Assembly: GCA_964458495.1 (NCBI GenBank)
Contig: CAYWJB010000017.1
Span: forward strand, 1-64,000
Length of the DNA: 64,000 nucleotides
Origin: JANWVO01 sp964458495
GTDB taxonomy: Bacteria > Acidobacteriota > Terriglobia > Bryobacterales > Bryobacteraceae
Direction: 5' to 3'
Positions 41,959-49,812 of the stretch are shown here, one piece after another. The position numbers and the translations under genes were made by a program. The notes under the pieces are model-generated. The model had not been told where the DNA came from. It saw nothing but the letters and a program-made list of their open reading frames with translations, and made no database searches. The stretch's first letter is position 1; every line of letters starts with the position of its first letter.

Positions 41959-43334
41959 GCGCATTGCGAATCCTGGTTGTGGATGACGACGAGAGCCTCC
42001 GGCAGGTGATGTCGATGCAGCTGGAGGAGATGGGCTACACGGCGCTGACGGCTCCTTCCGGGGAAGGGGCCTTGCAGCTGCTGGCCACCGAGCCCGTCTC
42101 GCTGGTCATCACCGACTACCGCATGCCGGGCATGTCGGGGCTCGATCTGCTGGGTCGCGTCCGCGCCGAATTCCCCCTGCTGCCGGTGATCATGATCACG
42201 GCCTTCGGCTCCATCGGGAATGCCGTGGAGGCCATCAAGGCGGGCGCGTTCGACTACATCAGCAAGCCCATAGATTTCGACCAGTTCGTCATCGCCGTGC
42301 GCCGCGCGCTGGAGCACCACCAGCTGCTCGAGGAGGTGCAGTCGCTGCGTTCAATGCTCGACCGCAAGTTCGGTTTCGAGTCCATCATCGGGCGGTCCAA
42401 GCCGCTGCTGCGCGTGCTGGAGCAGGCGGCCCGGGCCGCGCAGAGCAAGGCCACGGTGCTCATTCGCGGCGAAACCGGCACCGGCAAGGAGCTGCTGGCG
42501 CGCGCCATCCATGCCAACAGCCCGCGGAAGGGCAAGCCATTTGTGACGATCAACTGCGGGGCGATTCCCAAGGAGCTGATCGAATCCGAGCTTTTCGGGC
42601 ACGTGCGTGGCTCCTTCACCGGGGCCGTGGCTCACAAGCTGGGACGGGCCGAGGCCGCCGACGGCGGCACGCTGTTTCTGGACGAGGTGGGGGAACTGGC
42701 GGCCGAACACCAGGTGAAGCTGCTGCGCCTGGTGCAGGAGGGCGAAATCGAAAAGGTGGGCAGTCCGGTGACGCGCAAGGTGGACGTGCGGCTCATCGCC
42801 GCCACCCACCGCAACCTGGAGGCGCTGGTCGAGGACGGCCAGTTCCGCGAGGATCTCTATTACCGGCTCTCCGTCATCCCGCTGGAGCTTCCTCCGCTGC
42901 GCGAACGCGGAGAAGACGTTGCGGAACTGGCCGAGCACTTCTTCCTCGAGTGCCGGGAGCGGCACGGCCGTCCCCAATTGGTGCTGCCTCCGGCACTGCT
43001 GCCCTATTTCAACAACTGGCACTGGCCGGGCAACGTGCGCGAGCTGGAAAACGTGATCGAGAGGCTGGTGGTGCTGGCGCCGGGCGATCAGATCACCATC
43101 GATGATCTGCCGGAGCATTTGCGCCGGCAGCGAGAGCCAGCGGCGGCGCTTCCCATCGAGATCCCGCCGCAAGGAATCAGCCTGGAGAGCGTGGAGCGCT
43201 CTCTGATCCTGGAGGCGTTGCGCCGTGCCGACTGGAACCAGTCCCAGGCGGCGCGCCTGCTCGACATCAGCCGCAAGACGCTGATCTACCGCATGGAGAA
43301 ATTCGGGCTGCGTCGCGAATCCGGCGATCTCTGA
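41955..43334 (+). CDS. NtrC-type sigma-54-dependent response regulator
   Basis: 459 residues. Receiver domain with phosphoacceptor Asp54 (VITDYRMPG), AAA+ domain with Walker A GETGTGKE, the sigma-54 contact loop as GSFTGA at 219-224 (usual form GAFTGA), Walker B GGTLFLDE, and a C-terminal Fis-type helix-turn-helix (NQSQAARLLDISRKTLIYRMEKFGL). The GSFTGA loop should still engage sigma-54. Its likely targets are the promoters at 37423 and 43518, which would make its own operon autoregulated. Target choice is inference. Confidence 0.95.
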   Translation: MSALRILVVDDDESLRQVMSMQLEEMGYTALTAPSGEGALQLLATEPVSLVITDYRMPGMSGLDLLGRVRAEFPLLPVIMITAFGSIGNAVEAIKAGAFDYISKPIDFDQFVIAVRRALEHHQLLEEVQSLRSMLDRKFGFESIIGRSKPLLRVLEQAARAAQSKATVLIRGETGTGKELLARAIHANSPRKGKPFVTINCGAIPKELIESELFGHVRGSFTGAVAHKLGRAEAADGGTLFLDEVGELAAEHQVKLLRLVQEGEIEKVGSPVTRKVDVRLIAATHRNLEALVEDGQFREDLYYRLSVIPLELPPLRERGEDVAELAEHFFLECRERHGRPQLVLPPALLPYFNNWHWPGNVRELENVIERLVVLAPGDQITIDDLPEHLRRQREPAAALPIEIPPQGISLESVERSLILEALRRADWNQSQAARLLDISRKTLIYRMEKFGLRRESGDL

Positions 43335-43432
43335 TTCCGGCGGCGGCTTGCGTCTGGGCGCTCTCGGGCAGGGTTGCCGCAAATCCTCCAGCAATCATGC
43401 CGACTTTCGGTGTGGCCGCGCGGCGGAGGCGA

Positions 43433-43448
43433 TCCGGGGCATCCCGGA
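43433..43448. promoter_or_regulatory. Dyad TCCGGG-GCAT-CCCGGA upstream of the second sigma-54 site
   Basis: A perfect 6+4+6 palindrome about 70 bases upstream of the second sigma-54-like promoter. The geometry equals the dyad at 37325-37340, although the bases differ, so binding by the same activator is not proven. Confidence 0.35.
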
Positions 43449-43517
43449 AATCCCTGGAAGTTGCTGGAAATTCGATGTTCACGCCGCGCTTTGCCCAAAT
43501 TGCGTCCCGCTGCGGTG

Positions 43518-43535
43518 TTTGGCATCCGTCGTGCA
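43518..43535 (+). promoter_or_regulatory. Sigma-54-like promoter of the small protein and eRF1-like genes
   Basis: TTTGGCA-TCCGTC-GTGCA. GG (43521-43522) and GC (43533-43534) are ten bases apart. The -24 box matches well; the -12 box is GTGC instead of TTGC. A leader of about 230 bases with a 13-bp hairpin separates it from the next start. Confidence 0.55.
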
Positions 43536-43684
43536 GGAACCATAGCGTGAGATGGCAGAGGCCGCACGCGGTGGCCGGGACACACGGTGATGAACGGCCC
43601 ATGGAGCCGCAATCCTCGGGCAGGAGCATGCCAGGAGATTCCCGGTTGCCGGCGTGGGCGGCGCAACGCCCGCTTCTGGCGGGC

Positions 43685-43720
43685 CCGGGGTTGGGCCGGG
43701 ACTGGGCGGCCCAACCCCGG
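43685..43720 (+). other. 13-bp leader hairpin before the 45-residue protein gene
   Basis: CCGGGGTTGGGCC (43685-43697) pairs perfectly with GGCCCAACCCCGG (43708-43720) across a 10-base loop, 46 bases before the ATG. There is no T-run after it, so it is more likely an mRNA stability or protein-binding element than a terminator. The rest of the 431-base gap (43335-43765) has no gene. Confidence 0.7.
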
Positions 43721-43765
43721 CCGGGTGGCGCAGGATTGGCAACCACTGAAGAAAGGAGAGACGCG

Positions 43766-43903
43766 ATGTTCGACATGATGATTCGGCGTGAGCAAGAAAA
43801 GCGGGAGGAGAGGCTGAGCCGCTTCCTCCGGACGGTGGGCGTGCTGGCAGCGACCATGACGCTGTTCGGCATCCTGATTCTGGCGATGCTGGTCGGCGAG
43901 TGA
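43766..43903 (+). CDS. Small single-pass membrane protein, 45 residues
   Basis: ATG 43766 with AAAGGAG six bases upstream. A charged N-terminal half (RREQEKREERLSRFLR) is followed by one membrane helix (about 24-43). The gene is four bases ahead of the eRF1-like gene and behind a sigma-54-like promoter. No known family was recognised. The charged amphipathic part could contact a cytoplasmic partner, for example the next gene's product or the P-type ATPase. Confidence 0.75.
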   Translation: MFDMMIRREQEKREERLSRFLRTVGVLAATMTLFGILILAMLVGE

Positions 43904-43907
43904 GAGG

Positions 43908-45053
43908 GTGGCGGTGGAACTCCGGGAATTGAGCAGGCACATTCGCGCGCTGGCCTCCATGGCGGCCAGGCGGGCGCCCGTGGTGAGCTGTTATGTGGAT
44001 CTGGAGAGCAAGAGCTGGCGCGGCGAGTTCGACGAACGGGCCGCCGCGCTCGGCGCCGCCTTCCCGCACGGGGAGGGGCGGCGGTGGTTTGACCACGCCA
44101 TTGGGCGGATGCGGATGTATCTTCGCCGCCCCACGACTCTCGGCGCCCGGGGGCTGGCTTTGTTCGCGCGTGGAGGAGCGGAGCCGTTTTTTCTGCCGCT
44201 GGAGTTTCGCCTGCCCGTACCGTCAAGTCTGGATGTGGGCCGGTTCCCACATATCTACCGGCTGGTGGCGCTGCGGGACAACTTCAACCGCTTTGCGGCA
44301 TTGGTCTGCACGGGCGATGCGGTGCGGGTCCTTGGGGTGAGCATGGGGGAGGTGGTTGGCCAGATCTGCGACCGCCGTCCGGAGAGCGCACGCCGGGCCG
44401 CGTGCAACCTCGGAGCGGCGAATCATCCGGGCCCGATGAAGCGGATTCTCGCCGATGGCGTCGCGGTTCTCGAGTCCTTCATGCGCCACGGCGGGTACCG
44501 GCACCTGATCCTGGCGGGCGATCCGAAGTGGCTGGCCCTGGCGCGGCAAATGATGCCCCGGCACATGACCGCCCGCATCTGGGACGTTGTGCCTGCGGGC
44601 GAGGGGGACGCCCTGATGGACGTGGTCCGGGCGGCGGCCATCTCGTTTGCCGACCGAGAGGAAGAGGAGTCTGCGGCCACTGTGGAGTGGCTTTGCGAGG
44701 GGCTGGAAGGCGAAGGATGGGCCGTCTCCGGCCTGCGGGCCACGCAGGAGGCGCTTCGTAAAGGCGCGGCCGGGTGTCTGATCCTTGACGAGCACTTCTC
44801 TCCGGAACCCGTGCGCGTCTGCGCCGACTGCGGCCGCCCATCGAGGCCGGAAGGCCCGCAATTCATCTGCCCGTTCTGCGGCAAGGGGCTCTGCCTGCCC
44901 CGCGACGAACGGGAAGCGCTGGTGCGCGCCGCTGTGTTTTCCGGGGCGCACATAGAGATCGTCAACCACAGCGACGCCCTGATGCGCCTGGGCGGCGTCG
45001 GCTGCCTGCTGCGCACGGCGCCCGACCGCTTCCTGCGCCGAGCCGCGGCCTGA
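43908..45053 (+). CDS. Bacterial eRF1-like protein (baeRF, Rv2629-like)
   Basis: 381 residues from GTG 43908. The N-terminal part (ELSRHIRALASMAARRAPVVSCYVDLES) and the C-terminal part (IVNHSDALMRLGGVGCLLR) match the archaeo-eukaryotic release-factor-like family found in bacteria. A zinc ribbon with Cys305, Cys308, Cys321 and Cys324 is inserted before the end, as in eRF1-type domain 3. The GGQ tripeptide that triggers peptide release is not seen, so classical hydrolysis is unlikely. The mycobacterial relative Rv2629 belongs to the DosR regulon. Possible roles are ribosome binding or rescue during stress; this is inference. Confidence 0.75.
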   Translation: MAVELRELSRHIRALASMAARRAPVVSCYVDLESKSWRGEFDERAAALGAAFPHGEGRRWFDHAIGRMRMYLRRPTTLGARGLALFARGGAEPFFLPLEFRLPVPSSLDVGRFPHIYRLVALRDNFNRFAALVCTGDAVRVLGVSMGEVVGQICDRRPESARRAACNLGAANHPGPMKRILADGVAVLESFMRHGGYRHLILAGDPKWLALARQMMPRHMTARIWDVVPAGEGDALMDVVRAAAISFADREEEESAATVEWLCEGLEGEGWAVSGLRATQEALRKGAAGCLILDEHFSPEPVRVCADCGRPSRPEGPQFICPFCGKGLCLPRDEREALVRAAVFSGAHIEIVNHSDALMRLGGVGCLLRTAPDRFLRRAAA

Positions 45054-45075
45054 GGGGCTTCCCGCAGAGCCGGGT

Positions 45076-47724
45076 TCAGCCGGAGCCGGCGCCAGCCAGT
45101 GGCGCCCCGGCCAGAGAGGCGTGGATCTCACGCGCCGCGCGCATGCCCTCGGCCACCGCCTGCACCACGGTGGCGCCGCCGTTGACCAGATCGCCGGCGG
45201 CCCAGACGCGCTCCCGCGAGGTTTGCAGCGAGCCCGGCCTTGTGGCCACAGTGCCCTGGCGCGTGAACTCGATTCCTGCCAGCGCAGCCCGGACCGCGCC
45301 GTCCGCGCCCTGGCCGAGGGCTTCCACGGCCACGTCGCAAGGCAGAACGTGTTCGGTGCCGGGAATCACCTCCGGCCGGCGGCGGCCCGATTCGTCCGGC
45401 TCGCCCAGGCGGGTGCGCGCCACGCGAAGCCCGGCCAGGCGGCCCGCCCCGTCCGAAACATAATCGACCGGTTGTGTCAGCACCAGGAAATGCACGCCGG
45501 CGCGCAGGGCGGCGTCGCGCTCTGCGGGCCATGCCGGCATCTCCGCGAACGAACGGCGGTAGACGAGACAGACGTCCCGCGCGCCCGCGCGGAGGGCGGA
45601 GAGAGCCGCATCTATGGCCGTGTTGCCGCCTCCGAGAACCGCCGCCGTCCCGGTGATGCGCCCGCTACCGTGTTTCACCAGCCGCAAGAATTCGAGTGCG
45701 CCGAAGACGCCCTCGCGCGGGCGCGCCGCGCCGGGCAGCGGAATCGAGCGTGTCAGGCCGAGCGCCAGCAGCACGGCGTTGTAGCCTTCCGCCAGCAGCG
45801 TGTCCACGGTGTTCGACTCGTTCAGCTCGAACTGCCGCCGCTCGATGGCGCCTGAGGCGACCAGCGCGTCCTCGAGCTCGCGCCGCAGGACATCGTCCGG
45901 GAGGCGGTCCAGCGGGATGGTCTCGCGCGCCACGCCCCCGGGCGCCGGCTCGCGATCGATCAGCGTGACGGAGTGCCCCAAACCCGCCAGCGTCACCGCG
46001 GCGGCCACGCCGGCAGCACCCGCGCCCACGACGGCCACGCGGATGCCGGTCGGCTCGGGCAGCGGCCGCGGCTGGCGGCTCCAGCCTTCCTCCAGGGCCA
46101 TCCGCGAGACCCACCGCTGCAGGTGGCGGACCGGCACCGGCTCGGAGTAATGCTCGTTGATGCAGCCCGACTCGCACAGCGTCTCCGACGGGCAGACGTA
46201 GCCGCACACGGCGGCCAGAACATTCGCCTCGCGAATTGTTTCATAGGCGTCGCGGTAGCGGCCTTCCGTGATCGCCTGAATGAACTTCGGCACGTTCACT
46301 CCGGCAGGGCACCTGGGCACGCATGTGGGGTCGTTGCACTGCCGGCAGGTGGCGGCTTCCTTCTTGATCGTGTCCAGCGCTTCGGCCTGGCCCGCCTTGT
46401 AGATCGGCTCATAGATCGCCGCGTCGCGCGGCACGCAGCCCGAACGGCCGCCATCGCGCATGATCTGGGTGCAGGCGGAACAGGCCACGCACACTCTCTC
46501 CGGGTCGAGCGGGCGGCCGGCGAGCACTTCGCGCGGGAAGTCCGGGTAGGCAAACGCCATGCGCCCGCCTCCCACCAGGGAAACCCAGCCGCGCTCCACC
46601 GCCGCCGCCGCCACATGCGGCAGGAATTGCCGCAGCCAGGAATAACCGCCGCCGACGACCGGCAGGTCCGGGCAGGTTTGCTGGATCTCGCGCACGATGT
46701 GCAGGAACCGCGCCACGCCCTCCAGCGGATGCTCCGGCGGCAGCGGCGCGCCCGCTACGGGCAGGTCGAAGGGGCGGTTCACATACGGGTTGAAATACGG
46801 GTTTCCGATGGTGATGTTGACGAGCGGAGCGCCCTGCTCCCGCAGCCAGCCCACCAGCCGCAGAGGCTCGGCGAGGTCCGGGCGGTCGCTGCCGTCTGGC
46901 GCCATGCCCCAGCCGAAGGGGTGCGGCATGGCGTCGTACGCATTCATCCGCGTCGTGACGGCGATGCCCGGCACCCGGTCGCGGATCTTGCGCACCACGT
47001 TGCGGAAGAAGCGAGTGCGGTTCTCGAACTCCGGTCCGCCGTAGCGCGAGTTTTCCCGCGTGAAGGAGGCGTGCAGTTCGCTCACCAGATACCGGTGGCA
47101 GGCTTTCACGTCGACGGCGTCAAAGCCTGCTTCGAGGGCGCAGCGCGCCGCTTCCACGTAAACGTCCTCCAGTTGCTCGAGTTCCTCGTCGGGGATCAAG
47201 GGATAATCCGGCGGCAGCCCCATGACGGGATCGAGGAATTTGGAGTGGTGGGCGATGATCGGCGCCGGTTTTCTGCCGGGCTTCGAGTATCGCCCCGAGT
47301 GCGTCAACTGGAGGACAAACACGGGCCGGTGCGACGCGCCCATCGTTTCGGCCGCCGCCCGCCGGGCCTCTTCGAGCAGCCGTGCAAAGTCGGCGACGTT
47401 GCTTTTGTGGATCCACAACTGGCGCGGGTTGGCGCGCCCTTCCGGCACCACCGCGCAGGCCTCGACCCAAAGCAACCCGGCGCCCCCGGCGGCGAAGCGG
47501 CGATAGCGGCGAAAGGTGAGCTCGTCCGGCGCGCCATTGGCGGTGCCGTCGCAGCCCTCCATCGGCAGCACCACGAAGCGGTTCGCCAGGCGGAAGCCGC
47601 CGCAATCGAGCGGAGCGGCCAGCGGCGAGAGATCCGTGGCCAGGGGAATCTCCAGCCCCAGCCGCCCGATGTCGCGGGCCAGTTCTTCGGGCGAATGGTA
47701 GTGGAAAGGCTGGTGCGAAAACAT
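45076..47724 (-). CDS. Old-Yellow-Enzyme/GltD-type fusion oxidoreductase
   Basis: 882 residues. Residues about 30-400 are an FMN TIM barrel of the OYE/2,4-dienoyl-CoA reductase family (FVVLPMEGCDGTANG, QLTHSGRYSKPGRKP, CHRYLVSELHASFTRENSRYGG). A cysteine cluster CVACSACTQ follows, then a GltD/dihydropyrimidine-dehydrogenase-type half (about 455-880) with Fe-S cysteines (CRQCNDPTCVPRCPAG, CGYVCPSETLCESGC) and two dinucleotide sites (VVGAGAAGVAAA, VLGGGNTAIDAA). Electrons could flow from NAD(P)H through FAD and Fe-S to FMN. The substrate is unknown. A 20-bp palindrome lies 21 bases upstream. Confidence 0.9.
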   Translation of the reverse strand: MFSHQPFHYHSPEELARDIGRLGLEIPLATDLSPLAAPLDCGGFRLANRFVVLPMEGCDGTANGAPDELTFRRYRRFAAGGAGLLWVEACAVVPEGRANPRQLWIHKSNVADFARLLEEARRAAAETMGASHRPVFVLQLTHSGRYSKPGRKPAPIIAHHSKFLDPVMGLPPDYPLIPDEELEQLEDVYVEAARCALEAGFDAVDVKACHRYLVSELHASFTRENSRYGGPEFENRTRFFRNVVRKIRDRVPGIAVTTRMNAYDAMPHPFGWGMAPDGSDRPDLAEPLRLVGWLREQGAPLVNITIGNPYFNPYVNRPFDLPVAGAPLPPEHPLEGVARFLHIVREIQQTCPDLPVVGGGYSWLRQFLPHVAAAAVERGWVSLVGGGRMAFAYPDFPREVLAGRPLDPERVCVACSACTQIMRDGGRSGCVPRDAAIYEPIYKAGQAEALDTIKKEAATCRQCNDPTCVPRCPAGVNVPKFIQAITEGRYRDAYETIREANVLAAVCGYVCPSETLCESGCINEHYSEPVPVRHLQRWVSRMALEEGWSRQPRPLPEPTGIRVAVVGAGAAGVAAAVTLAGLGHSVTLIDREPAPGGVARETIPLDRLPDDVLRRELEDALVASGAIERRQFELNESNTVDTLLAEGYNAVLLALGLTRSIPLPGAARPREGVFGALEFLRLVKHGSGRITGTAAVLGGGNTAIDAALSALRAGARDVCLVYRRSFAEMPAWPAERDAALRAGVHFLVLTQPVDYVSDGAGRLAGLRVARTRLGEPDESGRRRPEVIPGTEHVLPCDVAVEALGQGADGAVRAALAGIEFTRQGTVATRPGSLQTSRERVWAAGDLVNGGATVVQAVAEGMRAAREIHASLAGAPLAGAGSG

Positions 47725-47744
47725 GGGCGCTTCGATACAAACAT

Positions 47745-47764
47745 ATCAGACTTAGGAGTCTGAT
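47745..47764. promoter_or_regulatory. 20-bp perfect palindrome upstream of the oxidoreductase gene
   Basis: ATCAGACT-TAGG-AGTCTGAT, an 8+4+8 dyad, ends 21 bases before the start codon at 47724. On the minus strand a TGATATGTT stretch that could be a -10 region overlaps its edge. The position is that of a repressor operator for a dimeric regulator; no regulator gene is adjacent. Confidence 0.65.
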
Positions 47765-47780
47765 TTCGCACGCATAATCG

Positions 47781-48160
47781 GGGACAGCCTGAATCGAGCC
47801 CTTCGCGTATCTTCCAAGGGGACGGAGCAGATTGGTGCTTTGGCGCTTTCGCCACTTTCGTGGGGATGAAGGTGCGCAAGATCGCTGGGTGTAGGCCACT
47901 TTTGGTCGAAACCAGGCGGGCTGCCGACACCCCCGGCGGCACCGGCGATACCGAACAGCCTGGAGCGGATTTCGGGAAGAGGACAAGGAGATACCGTGGC
48001 AGCGAGAGGCATTCGAGGCTTTCGATGCCGACAAGCCATGGATTTCAGAGGTGTTAAACCTGTCGAACACCAGATGGAAACAACGGCGGGGATCCAGCAA
48101 GGGGGACGGAGCCCTCCGTCCCCTTGGAAGATACGCGAAGTGCTCGATTCAGGCTGTCCC
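47781..48160. mobile_element. 380-bp MITE-like element with 47-bp terminal inverted repeats
   Basis: Bases 47781-47827 and 48114-48160 are inverted copies with 46 of 47 bases identical (one mismatch at 48141). The 286 bases between them carry no full gene. A + frame near 47960-48100 reads WQREAFEAFDADKPWISEV and may be a gene remnant. Partial extra copies of the inner end lie at 48098-48110 and form a 9-bp hairpin with the right repeat (48102-48123). No clear target-site duplication was seen. It separates the oxidoreductase and acyl-CoA synthetase genes. Confidence 0.75.
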
Positions 48161-48168
48161 TCTCGTCT

Positions 48169-49803
48169 TTACTCCTCCATCGTCTCCGACCTCCACCGGC
48201 CGCGCTCCTGGAGCTGGCGCACTTCTTCCAGGGCCATCTCTTTCAGCCGCAGCGTGTCCACTTTCGCCACGCGGTTCAGCGGCAGCTGGCCGGGTTCGAC
48301 GATCACGTAGTGCAGCGGGCGCTTGTAAGAGGTCAGCGCGCGCGCATGGCGGCGCAGCTCGGTTTCGGCCAGTTCCACGCCGGGCTTCTTTTCGACAAAC
48401 GCGATGATCGCCTCCACCCAGACGGGATGCGGCACGCCCACCACGCCGCAGGAGGCCACTTTGTCCGAAAGCCGGCAGAGGTGGTCCTCCACGTCGCCCG
48501 GGAAGACCTGGTAGCCCGCGGGCTTGATCACCCACTTGGCGCGCCCGCTGAAGTGAAGCCCCTGCGCGTCCACGCAGCCCATGTCGCCCGTGTAGAGCCA
48601 TCCGTCGGTGGAGACAGTGCGCCGCGTGGCTGCCTCGTCGTGCAGGTATCCGGCGAAGGTCTGCGGACCACGGAAACAGACGTGCCCGACCTCGCCTTGT
48701 GGCAACTCGGGGCCGGCCGCGCCGTCGTCGCGCATCGGCTCGCGGATCGACATCGGGTAGATGGGTGCGGCATGGCCGAGGTTGGCCGCCACGAGATCCA
48801 CGTCGCCAGTCACCGGCGTGTACGTGCAGAAGCCGGATGCCTCCGTCAGACCCAACCCTGTTCCGATCCGCGGGGCCATCGTGCGGAGCTTCTCCAGAAA
48901 CGGCCGCGGCACGCTTTGCCCGCCATAAACGGCAATTTCGAGCGATCCAAGGTCCCGTTTCCCGTACTCCGAGTGCCGCCATTCCATGTGGAACATCGCC
49001 GGGATCTGGCCCAGCAACCGCACCCGGTAGCGCTCGATCGCTTCCAGCGTCTTGCCGGGATCGAAGATCTCGAGCGTGACCGCCGTGCCGCCCCAGAACA
49101 GCGTGGTCATCAGCAGCTCCGACTGGCAGCCCACGTGAGAGGGCGGCAAGTGCACCATCACGCGCGAGGCTTCGAATTCGAACGCCGCCCCAAGGCAGTA
49201 GTTCTGGGCGGTAATGCCGCGGTGCGTCAACAGCGCCGCCTTGGGACTGCCCGTAGAGCCGGTGGTGAAGATGACCTGCGCGCCGTCGCCGGGATCGATC
49301 CCGGGCAGCGGCGCCTGCGGCGAATCGTGCGCCGCCCGGGCGATGAACTCGTGCAGGGAGGAGGAGTCAAAAACATGCTCCGGCGCGGGCGCTTCCGCCG
49401 GCACGCCATGAGGCAGGGCGGTGGCGTAGCCGCGCGCGTCCACCATCCGGAGGCTTCGCGCCAGCTCGGCGGGCGAGAGCCGCAGATCCAGCGGCACGTG
49501 GATCACGCCCGCCAGAAAGCAGCCGTACTCGAGCACGATGTGGTCGTCAGTGAGGGGCAGGGAAGTGGCGAAACAGTCGCCCTTGCGGAAACCCGCACGC
49601 GCCAGCGCGCGGGCGACAGCTGACGACCGCTCCTCGAGCTGCCGGTAAGTCAACGAAGTGCCGCGGGTGGCGTTCAGCACGGCGGGCGTGTCCGGCGCGC
49701 GCTCCGCCCAGTGACGGATCACGCCGCCCAAGGTGTGCAGAGCACCGAAGCGCGCTTCGAAATCGTCGCGTGTGCAGTCCCGAAGGGTCATCTTGGATAT
49801 CAT
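48169..49803 (-). CDS. AMP-forming acyl-CoA synthetase/ligase
   Basis: 544 residues. The adenylate-forming core motifs are present: FTTGSTGSPKAALLTH (P-loop), YGGQSVP, GLTEASG, DGWLYTGDMG and the C-terminal hinge with KWVIKPAGYQVFPGDVE; the catalytic lysine is probably in NRVAKVDTLRLK. It activates a carboxylic acid as acyl-AMP, then most likely as acyl-CoA. Substrate unknown. The start may be ATG 49803 or ATG 49791. The stop lies only nine bases from the inverted-repeat element. It is divergent from the GH43-like gene, ten bases away. Confidence 0.9.
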   Translation of the reverse strand: MISKMTLRDCTRDDFEARFGALHTLGGVIRHWAERAPDTPAVLNATRGTSLTYRQLEERSSAVARALARAGFRKGDCFATSLPLTDDHIVLEYGCFLAGVIHVPLDLRLSPAELARSLRMVDARGYATALPHGVPAEAPAPEHVFDSSSLHEFIARAAHDSPQAPLPGIDPGDGAQVIFTTGSTGSPKAALLTHRGITAQNYCLGAAFEFEASRVMVHLPPSHVGCQSELLMTTLFWGGTAVTLEIFDPGKTLEAIERYRVRLLGQIPAMFHMEWRHSEYGKRDLGSLEIAVYGGQSVPRPFLEKLRTMAPRIGTGLGLTEASGFCTYTPVTGDVDLVAANLGHAAPIYPMSIREPMRDDGAAGPELPQGEVGHVCFRGPQTFAGYLHDEAATRRTVSTDGWLYTGDMGCVDAQGLHFSGRAKWVIKPAGYQVFPGDVEDHLCRLSDKVASCGVVGVPHPVWVEAIIAFVEKKPGVELAETELRRHARALTSYKRPLHYVIVEPGQLPLNRVAKVDTLRLKEMALEEVRQLQERGRWRSETMEE

Positions 49804-49812
49804 CTACGAGCA

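Noticed and set aside
43733..43755. GATTGGCAACCACTGAAG, similar to the -24 box at 37423
   Set aside because: No GC ten bases after the GG, so the -12 element is missing; the site at 43518 fits better.
45973..47763. A 596-codon open frame on the plus strand
   Set aside because: Antisense to the OYE/GltD fusion gene, which has clear motifs.
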